From NCBI GenBank assembly GCA_902385765.1, contig CABMGU010000020.1:1-10168 (forward strand): DNA of 10,168 bases, written 5' to 3'. How positions within the stretch are numbered: position 1 is the first letter of the stretch; the number at the start of each line of letters is the position of its first letter. The notes beneath the pieces are model-generated. The model searched no databases. It saw only the letters and a program-made list of their open reading frames with translations, and was not told the DNA's origin. Made by a program: the position numbers and the translations under genes. The stretch is from an uncultured archaeon. Its GTDB lineage: Archaea > Nanobdellota > Nanobdellia > Woesearchaeales > ARS49. This document shows, piece after piece, positions 1-5,300 of this stretch.

Positions 1-2
1 AA

Positions 3-10
3 TATAAATA
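3..10 (+). promoter_or_regulatory. TATA box of the cupin gene
   Basis: TATAAATA begins 30 nt before the ATG at 33. The same distance is seen ahead of three other genes in this window (starts at 803, 1921 and 2025). It implies transcription starting at or next to the ATG, so a leaderless mRNA. The upstream BRE element is outside the window. Confidence 0.6.
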
Positions 11-32
11 AGCGGTTTTCTTTGTGGGCTTT

Positions 33-365
33 ATGAGTGTCCGTTACCTTGCCTGGAACAAGCCTCGGTTGCCTACAGAGGATGAGTTGAAGAAGCAGTT
101 GTTGAAGGAGAATCTGAAGCCTTATTTTGAGCTTATGGAGCGTGATGAGGCTTCTGAGGTTCACCAGCACAGGTTTGATGAAGCGAGAATATTGGTTTCC
201 GGCAAGGTCGAATTCTGTGCTGAGGGCCGTTCTTTTGTGTTAAAGCCCGGCGACCGTGTTGATTTGGTGAAGCACACCGCTCATACTATCAAGAATCTTG
301 AGCGTGGTCAGAGTGTTATGCTTTGTGCTGAGAAGGGACAGAGTGTTTATGTTGAGATTTATTGA
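33..365 (+). CDS. Small single-domain cupin protein
   Basis: A 110-residue protein with one cupin beta-barrel domain. Cupin motif 1 is clear: H44-x-H46, then E50, then Gly seven residues on. Motif 2 is GDRVDL followed by H84 and Asn four residues later. H44, H46, E50 and H84 are the four usual metal ligands, so a mononuclear metal site is likely. The N-terminal lead-in (SVRYLAWNKPRLPTEDEL) is the kind found on many small archaeal and bacterial cupins of unknown substrate. There is no signal peptide or membrane segment, so it is probably cytoplasmic. I chose ATG 33 over the in-frame GTG at 24 because the TATA box lies 30 nt before the ATG and only 21 nt before the GTG. The stop is one base from the stop of the convergent toxin gene. 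Fold confident; substrate and reaction unknown. Confidence 0.85.
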   Translation: MSVRYLAWNKPRLPTEDELKKQLLKENLKPYFELMERDEASEVHQHRFDEARILVSGKVEFCAEGRSFVLKPGDRVDLVKHTAHTIKNLERGQSVMLCAEKGQSVYVEIY

Positions 366-366
366 G

Positions 367-630
367 TTATTTTTGATAGACTTTTGGTCTTAAGTCAATT
401 TTGGCCACCAGAACAACTTTCTCGTTTTCCTTAACTTTATATAATGCGCGATAATCGCCTATTCTGCATCTGAATATCTTGTCGTTGTTATCGCGTCCGA
501 TGAATTTTGAATTGCTCGGAATTGGTTGTTCTCCGAGTTTTTTTAATCGTTCTTCAAGCCTTTCTCTTATGTGGTTGTCTAATTTGTCCAGAAAAGCATC
601 TGCTTTTTGCGACAGCTCCACAGAATACAA
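367..630 (-). CDS. RelE/ParE-family toxin
   Basis: An 87-residue protein with the RelE/ParE fold order: an N-terminal strand (YSVELS), two charged helices (about residues 8-33), then the strand pair FRCRIGDYRALYKV and the C-terminal strand VVLVAKIDLRPKVY. R61 in GDYR, R81 and Y85 fall where RelE-type mRNA interferases carry catalytic Arg and Tyr residues, so ribosome-dependent mRNA cleavage is the likely activity; the usual His of the C-terminal HR motif is Asp here. The gene follows its antitoxin with 2 nt between them, so they are one operon and probably translationally coupled. No ATG is available: the frame is open upstream to a TGA within the antitoxin gene, and the best start is TTG 630, 8 nt after an AGAGG ribosome-binding site inside the antitoxin gene; GTG 621 is the alternative. 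A rare TTG start would keep toxin output low. Family confident, activity inferred. Confidence 0.85.
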   Translation of the reverse strand: MYSVELSQKADAFLDKLDNHIRERLEERLKKLGEQPIPSNSKFIGRDNNDKIFRCRIGDYRALYKVKENEKVVLVAKIDLRPKVYQK

Positions 631-632
631 AT

Positions 633-803
633 TTACAGCCTCTTTGTTTTTCTCTCCTTGAAGTCTTTCTCGGCTGCCTTTAACGACTCAACATCATCTT
701 GTGTCAATACCATATCCGCATCAACAAGACGATCTTTTATATAATCTAATTCTGTTTTTATTTCATCCAGTCTTTGTAATATTAATTCCGTTTCGCACGC
801 CAT
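633..803 (-). CDS. Short antitoxin of the RelE-type toxin
   Basis: A 56-residue acidic and basic protein directly upstream of the toxin. Residues about 4-26 (ETELILQRLDEIKTELDYIK) form a heptad-like amphipathic helix suited to dimerisation, followed by VDADMVLTQDDVESL and a lysine-rich C-terminus. Segments of the form ELxxIKxxxxDxDxxLT are typical of small archaeal antitoxins paired with RelE-type toxins, as recalled rather than searched. The protein should bind and neutralise the toxin and may repress the operon. No ribbon-helix-helix or HTH domain is obvious, and it is shorter than many relatives. I chose ATG 803 rather than the upstream TTG near 851 because a TATA box (TTTATAAA, minus strand, 832-825) lies 29 nt before ATG 803, giving a leaderless message. 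Role assigned mainly by position. Confidence 0.75.
   Translation of the reverse strand: MACETELILQRLDEIKTELDYIKDRLVDADMVLTQDDVESLKAAEKDFKERKTKRL
639..643 (-). promoter_or_regulatory. Ribosome binding site of the toxin, inside the antitoxin gene
   Basis: On the minus strand AGAGG sits 8 nt before the TTG at 630, overlapping the last codons of the antitoxin gene. A stronger AAGGAGAG lies about 24 nt upstream of the TTG, too far to serve it directly. The placement supports TTG as the toxin start and suggests coupling to antitoxin translation. Confidence 0.45.
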
Positions 804-824
804 AAAACTGCTTAGTTGTGCTAT

Positions 825-832
825 TTTATAAA
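825..832 (-). promoter_or_regulatory. TATA box of the antitoxin-toxin operon
   Basis: TTTATAAA on the minus strand begins 29 nt upstream of the ATG at 803, the spacing expected for a leaderless archaeal message. Confidence 0.6.
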
Positions 833-854
833 TATTGCGCAATAAAATCAAACT

Positions 855-871
855 GTACGATTTTATCGTAC
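855..871. repeat. Perfect 17-bp inverted repeat (palindrome 1)
   Basis: Arms GTACGAT and ATCGTAC flank a TTT spacer, all seven pairs perfect. The centre at 863 is 31 bp upstream of the start of the antitoxin TATA box and 33 bp from the centre of the next palindrome, about three helical turns. An operator is the simplest reading; the protein is unknown. Confidence 0.6.
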
Positions 872-887
872 GGATAAAATTTCAGGT

Positions 888-904
888 GGTTACAATTTGT
901 AACC
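888..904. repeat. Perfect 17-bp inverted repeat (palindrome 2)
   Basis: Arms GGTTACAA and TTGTAACC flank a single T, all eight pairs perfect. The core CAATTTG recurs in the imperfect repeat centred on 953. It is probably a protein-binding site; a one-base spacer makes it a better DNA dyad than an RNA hairpin. Confidence 0.6.
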
Positions 905-943
905 AAGTCGGTTTCTTCATCTTTGATGTTTATGTAGGAAGGA

Positions 944-962
944 GGGTGGCAATTTGCCCCCC
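944..962. repeat. Imperfect 19-bp inverted repeat with a run of C
   Basis: Arms GGGTGGCAA and TTGCCCCCC around T953 pair at eight of nine positions (947/959 mismatched). It shares the CAATTTG core with palindrome 2, 57 bp away. The left arm is part of a G-rich tract (937-949: GG, GG, GGG, GG with 1-2 nt loops) that fits a two-tetrad quadruplex pattern, a weak signal on its own. Confidence 0.45.
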
Positions 963-979
963 CTTGTTCGAAACCTCAT

Positions 980-1009
980 GCGGTTGTCCAGTGGGGAGTG
1001 GGCGACTGT
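980..1009 (+). other. Possible RNA hairpin in a GC-rich spacer
   Basis: Positions 980-989 can pair with 1000-1009 over ten consecutive positions if G-U pairs are allowed (core GTTGTCC with GGGCGAC), leaving a ten-base purine-rich loop. The G-U pairs make this an RNA-type rather than a DNA-type dyad. It ends just upstream of the superoxide dismutase TATA box, so it would not be in that mRNA; if transcribed it would be from another promoter, possibly on the minus strand from the same A/T-rich element. Evidence is structural only. Confidence 0.3.
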
Positions 1010-1020
1010 TGAACAGATAA

Positions 1021-1030
1021 AAATATAAAA
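1021..1030 (+). promoter_or_regulatory. TATA box of the superoxide dismutase gene
   Basis: AAATATAAAA, inside an A-rich run, lies about 40 nt before ATG 1065, placing the transcript start near 1051-1054. That leaves a short leader just long enough to hold the ribosome binding site at 1054-1060. Confidence 0.6.
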
Positions 1031-1053
1031 ACCAAATGATTGACAGCAGTAAA

Positions 1054-1060
1054 AGGTGAT
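1054..1060 (+). promoter_or_regulatory. Ribosome binding site that decides the superoxide dismutase start
   Basis: AGGTGAT matches the complement of the archaeal 16S rRNA 3' end and is followed by 4 nt and ATG 1065. The in-frame GTG at 1056 lies inside this site, so ATG 1065 is the better start. Confidence 0.65.
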
Positions 1061-1064
1061 ATCT

Positions 1065-1604
1065 ATGTACGAACCAAAAAACTTTGATAATTTGTTGGGT
1101 ATTTTCAGTGATGTTTTGCTGAAGAACCATTTTAGTTTGTATCAGGGCTATGTTTCTAACACGAACAAGCTGTTGGACGAGCTCAAAGGTAAGGAAGGTC
1201 CTGCTTTTGCTGAACTTAAAAGAAGGTTTGGCTGGGAGTTTGACGGTATGCGCTTGCACGAGTTGTACTTTGGGAATATGTCCAAAAATCCAAAGAAGTT
1301 AAATGGAAAGCTGTTAAAACAAATCGAAAAGGACTTTGGCAGTTATGGTGCTTGGGAGAAGGATTTCAAGGCTACTGGCGCTATGCGTGGCATTGGCTGG
1401 GTTGTCTTATACAATGACAATAATAAACTCTTCAACTGCTGGATTAACGAGCACGATGCTGGTCATTTGGCTGGTTGCACTCCTTTGTTAGTAATGGATG
1501 TGTTTGAGCACGCTTACCTGACTGATTTTGGCAGTAAGAAAGCTGATTACATTGAGGCGTTCTTCAAGGCGATTGATTGGGATGCTGTAAGCAAGCGCTT
1601 TTAG
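1065..1604 (+). CDS. sod: Superoxide dismutase, Fe/Mn family
   Basis: A 179-residue cytoplasmic enzyme that converts superoxide to oxygen and peroxide. Family landmarks run in order: an N-terminal helix with NHFSLYQGYVSNTNKL (H22, Y29), a second helix with RLHELYFGN (H65), and the C-terminal DVFEHAYLTDF. Expected metal ligands are H22, H65, D145 and H149. Against E. coli SodB from memory, the segment from the first His to the conserved Tyr is one residue shorter, the Trp of DVWEH is Phe, and the second-sphere position that is Ala/Gln in bacterial Fe/Mn enzymes appears to align with H130. This points to a divergent subgroup seen in archaea and small-genome bacteria; metal preference cannot be read safely. 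It has its own TATA box and ribosome binding site, so it is probably monocistronic. Its TAG (1602-1604) overlaps the TAA of the convergent regulator gene. Confidence 0.93.
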   Translation: MYEPKNFDNLLGIFSDVLLKNHFSLYQGYVSNTNKLLDELKGKEGPAFAELKRRFGWEFDGMRLHELYFGNMSKNPKKLNGKLLKQIEKDFGSYGAWEKDFKATGAMRGIGWVVLYNDNNKLFNCWINEHDAGHLAGCTPLLVMDVFEHAYLTDFGSKKADYIEAFFKAIDWDAVSKRF

Positions 1605-1921
1605 ACGGTGATTATTTCTTTTTCTTCTATTTTTGCAAGTTGTTGCAGTAGAATTGTGTCGTAGAGTGCAACAAACTTTTGAACTATTGGATTGTTCTGG
1701 TTTAGTTTGTAGAGTTTTGCCCGTCCTATTTGTCTGATTTGCACGACAATTTTGTTTTTCACGAATCTTGGAAATATTCTGTGGAGTGTTGACCAGCTTA
1801 TGCCTGCTTTTTTCGCTAAATCGGTCAGCGTGTAATCGAAGTCTCTGCCTGTCAGAAGAAAATCCAGCAGTCTGTTGACTGGCGTGTCGCCGACGAATTC
1901 CAGAAATACGTTTCTTTCCAT
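1601..1921 (-). CDS. Winged-helix transcriptional regulator
   Basis: A 106-residue protein with an archaeal-type winged helix-turn-helix. The lead-in VFLEFVGDTPVNRLLDFLL is followed by the HTH (about residues 31-55: YTLTDLAKKAGISWSTLHRIFPRFVK), in which SWSTLHR is the likely recognition helix. The wing follows (about residues 57-75: VQIRQIGRAKLYKLN), then a C-terminal helix (NPIVQKFVALYDTILLQQL) likely used for dimerisation. No ligand domain is visible, so it may be a simple autoregulated repressor. ATG 1921 was chosen over the in-frame ATG at 1960 because a TATA box (TTTAAATA, minus strand, from 1951) lies 30 nt before it, and the frame further upstream runs antisense through the neighbouring gene. 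It is divergent to the 97-residue unknown gene, with a near-palindrome between. DNA-binding role confident, target inferred. Confidence 0.85.
   Translation of the reverse strand: MERNVFLEFVGDTPVNRLLDFLLTGRDFDYTLTDLAKKAGISWSTLHRIFPRFVKNKIVVQIRQIGRAKLYKLNQNNPIVQKFVALYDTILLQQLAKIEEKEIITV
1613..1636 (+). terminator. Probable T-rich terminator of the superoxide dismutase gene
   Basis: Runs of T (TTTC, TTTTT, TTTTT) begin 9 nt after the stop codon, as expected for archaeal intrinsic termination. The tract lies inside the 3' end of the convergent regulator gene, so it is also constrained as codons for Glu and Lys. Confidence 0.4.
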
Positions 1922-1943
1922 AACAGGTAGAAAAGCAGCCGCA

Positions 1944-1951
1944 TATTTAAA
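1944..1951 (-). promoter_or_regulatory. TATA box of the winged-helix regulator
   Basis: TTTAAATA on the minus strand starts 30 nt before ATG 1921, giving a leaderless message. Confidence 0.6.
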
Positions 1952-1960
1952 TCTTTCCAT

Positions 1961-1980
1961 TTGGTATGTTAATATGCCAA
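1961..1980. promoter_or_regulatory. Candidate operator shared by two divergent genes
   Basis: A 20-bp near-palindrome with arms TTGGTATGTT and AATATGCCAA pairs at eight of ten positions. Its centre (1970.5) is almost exactly midway between the two TATA boxes (centres about 1947 and 1998). This placement suits a dimeric repressor, most simply the adjacent winged-helix protein, controlling both genes. Binding is inferred. Confidence 0.5.
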
Positions 1981-1994
1981 TTTTGAAACACATC

Positions 1995-2001
1995 TTTAAA
2001 T
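1995..2001 (+). promoter_or_regulatory. TATA box of the 97-residue unknown gene
   Basis: TTTAAAT begins 30 nt before ATG 2025. It mirrors the TATA box of the divergent regulator in sequence and spacing and again implies a leaderless transcript. Confidence 0.6.
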
Positions 2002-2024
2002 CCTTCGCCGTGTCTGTTTGTCGA

Positions 2025-2318
2025 ATGGAAGACAATGAGAAAGTTAAGTCGCTTATTTTGAGGGAGTTGATTAAGAAATGCAAGTTTGGCGGTGCTCATG
2101 CTCCGTTGGATTTTATAACAGGCAATTTGCCCGATGAGTTTCTTCATAACAAGCAGGGTCAGAAAGCAATTCAAAAAGCGGTTAAAGATTTGATTAATGA
2201 TGAATGGGTTGTTGTGCTGATGAAAAAGACTGGAAAGGGTTCTGATTTGCACGTTTCAGTAAATCCGAGAAAAATAAGGGAGATAAGTGAGTATGTTCAA
2301 TCTGGCAAAAATTCTTAA
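2025..2318 (+). CDS. Small unknown protein, possibly winged-helix-like
   Basis: A 97-residue, Lys-rich soluble protein that I do not recognise by name. It begins with an amphipathic helix (about residues 4-20), then CKFGGAHAPLDFITGNLP, a helix with KAIQKAVKDLINDEWVVVL, and a strand-turn-strand (MKKTGKGSDLHVSVNP) ending in a short helix (RKIREISEYV). Helix, helix, then a KGSD turn between two strands fits a small winged-helix nucleic-acid-binding fold, with GKGSDLHVSV as the wing; this is a structural guess. Similar small proteins with a GGAH..LD segment and a closing VSVNP segment occur in archaea, from memory. ATG 2025 was chosen because its TATA box is 30 nt upstream; the frame stays open to 1875 but that part is antisense to the regulator. 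It shares its promoter region with the divergent regulator and may be under its control. Confidence 0.75.
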   Translation: MEDNEKVKSLILRELIKKCKFGGAHAPLDFITGNLPDEFLHNKQGQKAIQKAVKDLINDEWVVVLMKKTGKGSDLHVSVNPRKIREISEYVQSGKNS

Positions 2319-2360
2319 AGAATTATCTTTTGCTTTGACAAGATTTTTAAGAAATTCTAA

Positions 2361-2377
2361 TTTAAAAATAAAAAAAT
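2361..2377 (-). terminator. T-rich terminator of the surface protein gene
   Basis: Immediately after the surface-protein stop, the minus strand reads AATTTTTTTATTTTTAAA. Two long T runs without a needed hairpin fit archaeal intrinsic termination. The 2319-2377 spacer also has a T5 run (2344-2348) that could end the plus-strand gene at 2318. Confidence 0.5.
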
Positions 2378-5300
2378 TTACTTCCTTGCAAAGAAGTAAT
2401 AGGTTAATATTCCGCCCAGTATCAGCACCATTATGGCAGCTATTGCTGCTGTTTTTGGCACTTTGCCGCCCAGGTTTTGCATGAATGCGCCGGTTATTGG
2501 CTGGGTTAGCTGTGTCGGTGTTTCTGGAGGCACTGCCTTTACTGATTGTGTTTCTTCCTGTGTTGCTGGCGGTGTTTCTTCGCTGCATTTTGTGGTTGTT
2601 GCTGGTTTTGCTGCCTGTTTGTCGCAGTTTGTGTAATCATTTAGCACGCATTCTCTTGTTTTTTGTCCATTGGTGCATTCGCTCCAGCTGTCGCACATCC
2701 AGTCGTCGTAGCAGCTTTCTATTGTTAGTGCTGCTGTTCCTGTGAGTGAGTTCTTATAGTAACTGCTTCCTCCTCCGCCTCCTCCGCCTGTATAACTGCC
2801 TGTTGTTGGCGCTGTTCCAAATGTTCCGAACAGGCTGAAGTGTGTTACTCTGACCCATACGTAGTCATTTGCAGTATCTACGCCCTGGTCTGCTTCGTAC
2901 TGCCACGCGCCTGCGGTTTCGTTGTAATAGTATATTTTCAGGCTGCTTTCTGCAAGGTTTGCTGCAGTTAGCTGTGCGTGCGTGTAGTAGATTTTAATCA
3001 GGGCAGAGGTTAATGCTCCTTCTGTTGTGGCGTCTACAGTGATGTCTATTCCGTTTAATGCTGTGAATCCTGTTGGCGCGCTTCCTGGAGTTTCTCCTGT
3101 TATTGCCATTGTTGTTGTGACATCGTCAGACAAGGTCAATGTTATTGCTGATTCCGAGAAGTTGAAGTCTGTTGACGTGTTTGATGTCACATCCTGCTCT
3201 GCAGTCTCTAGGGAGTTGATGATTCCGTCGTGCTCTATCGTGGTCCACTCCCAGGTGTCAGTGCTCAGTATGTTCAGGGTGCAGTTGTTCATTTCAAGTG
3301 TTCCGCCGTCGAATGTTATGTCGCCGACAATTCTTACATTGTTGTCTCTGCATACTGCATTGCCGTCTATGGTCCAGTAAACGTATCTTGGTTCTTCGTC
3401 ATAGATTGCGTATTCGTTGTTGCTGTTGAATTCGCCGTTGGTTAGGTATGCTGTGGAACTGCTGTCAACGTGAAGTCCGGACTCTGCTCTTCCTTCCCTG
3501 CCCGTGTTGTTTGTGAATGTTGTGTTTATGATGGTTGCTTCTGAACTTTGCAGGTAGATGCCATCCATATTGTTGACGACGTCTGCGTCGCTGATTAATG
3601 GCGAGGTTCCGTCTCCTCCTGTATTTTGCAGGTAGATTCCGATGTAGTCATTGTCGTGGTAATTGTCGCTGTCAGATTCAAAGTATTGCACGTCCCAGGC
3701 GCTGAGTCCGTAGTCACAGCCTGATACTTCGTTTCCTGAAAGCGTGTTGTCTTCCGCGTTGACAGAAGTGCCGTGTATCCATATTCCGCTTTGTTCCTGG
3801 GCTGAGTCCTGGCAGGTTATGGTGTTGTCGTAGATTTCGTTGTTGTCGTCCTCTATTTTGATTCCGAACTGGTTGAACCCGTCTTGCGAGTTTTCAGGCA
3901 CTGTTATTGTGTTGTCCTGCACGAGGTTGTATGAAAACAGCTCTGATTGTGACTCCAGGTAGATTCCGTTTATTACTGAATTGCTGACGGTGTTGCTTGT
4001 CACATTGCTGTTGCCTGTTTCGTACAGGTGTATTCCTGTTTGGGAGTCTATTATAGTGTTGCCGTGTACTGCTATGTTTTCTGAGTTTGAAACGTATACG
4101 CCTGTATCCTCGCTGTTCGTGATTGTGTTGTTTTGTATTGTGTCGCCGTTGCAATCAGTGAGGGTTATTGCTCGGTAGTTGGCGTCGAAAATGTTGTTTC
4201 TTATGGTGCTGTCGCCAACATTTGCAAAAGATATTCCTGCCGAGGCCATTCCATCGCGCAATATGCTGCTGTCTTCTATTAACAGTCCTGTTGCGCTTGA
4301 TGCGTAAATGTTGAATCTGAAGTCAGTTATGGTGCAGCCCGTGACTGTGACGTCGCTGTATCCGTCTATCACTATTCCGTCGATTGACTGGTCTCCGACT
4401 ATTGAGTATCCGTCGCAGTTGATTGTTATTCCGCTTGCGCCTATTGTGAGCGCGTTCTGCCCTGAACCTGAGCAGTCTAAATCATCTGTTAATGTTACGT
4501 CGCTTGTTATCGTATCTCCGCACTGCAATGGAACCGAGACTTCCACTGAATCGCTTCCTGTGTATCCTTCCAATCCGCCAAGGTCTGTTCCGAAGACTTG
4601 TACTGTGTGGTGTCCGCCTTTGACTGCTGCTTCGCATTCGCAGGTTACTACGTCCCAGTCTGGGGTTTCGTTTACGCATTCAGAGAATATGTCTTCGTAG
4701 CCGTATTCGCAGACAGTGTTATCATCAACGAGGAATTTAACGTCGCTTAATTGCGAGCCGGTTCCGTCTATGGTTGCGCTTACTGTGAAGCTTGATTCGA
4801 TAGTGCTTCCGTCTTCAGGCGTGTTTATTTCAACAGTGGGCTGAAGGTTGTCTGTCAGGTAGTAGTCTGAGAATCCTCCAACTGTGAATGTTAAATCTCC
4901 GTTTGGCACTGGCATTTCAAAACTCAGGCATTCAGCCATGCACGTATCGTAGCATTCGCCTGTTTCTCCGCATTCATTCATGCATATTGAGTCGCATTCT
5001 TCTTCACTCGTCGTTATTATGTATGGCTCGTTGAGCGTGTATTGTACGCCGCTTATCGAATTGTCTCCTGTTATTTCAGGTTCTTCTGAGAATGGCAGCC
5101 CGTATAATGATAGTGTTGCAATGGTGTTTAATTCTGCAAATGCATTTGTGTCTACGCCTATGTATGATTGTCCGAATTGTCCTGGCGGGGTGATGTATAT
5201 GTGTAATGCATTGCTTAGGGCTGCAAGTTTTGGTCCTATGCCGTCGCCTGCCATGTTTATTGATGAAAAGTCGAACTTGGCGACTGTTTTGTAGTCTGTC

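Larger units (their letters stand above)
804..1064. other. Divergent intergenic region rich in inverted repeats
   Basis: This 261-nt stretch between the antitoxin gene and the superoxide dismutase gene holds a TATA box at each end, perfect 17-bp inverted repeats at 855-871 and 888-904, an imperfect one at 944-962, a G-rich tract at 937-949 and a GU-tolerant hairpin at 980-1009. The segment 936-1010 is clearly richer in G and C than the surrounding AT-rich spacer. No convincing protein frame or tRNA was found in it. It could be a regulatory region for both flanking genes, a small structured RNA gene, or both. Confidence 0.6.

Noticed and set aside
960..985. A TTCGAA sequence resembling a tRNA T-loop in the GC-rich spacer.
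   Set aside because: The flanking five-base arms do not pair on either strand and no anticodon or acceptor stem could be built around it.
921..1010. A possible C/D box guide RNA starting at TTTGATGT.
   Set aside because: The C box is a poor match and no CTGA D box occurs at a suitable distance.
930..1259. A 109-codon minus-strand frame from inside the superoxide dismutase gene into the spacer.
   Set aside because: Half is antisense to a confident gene and no promoter or homologous-looking segment is visible.
1922..2083. N-terminal extension of the winged-helix regulator to the upstream start at 2083.
   Set aside because: It would run antisense into the neighbouring gene and past the regulator's own TATA box; ATG 1921 fits the promoter.
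2378..2500. A sortase-type or PGF-CTERM-type processing signal at the C-terminus of the surface protein.
   Set aside because: No LPxTG or PGF motif precedes the membrane helix; it reads as a plain transmembrane anchor.
3263..4522. Repeats in the surface protein gene as a DNA repeat array or CRISPR.
   Set aside because: The similarity is at the level of protein turns (NNTI, GI.L); no identical DNA units at regular spacing were seen.
4308..4700. Plus-strand open frames opposite the surface protein gene.
   Set aside because: The translations are low-complexity Val/Ser-rich sequences mirroring the codons of the minus-strand beta-helix protein, with no promoter or ribosome binding site.
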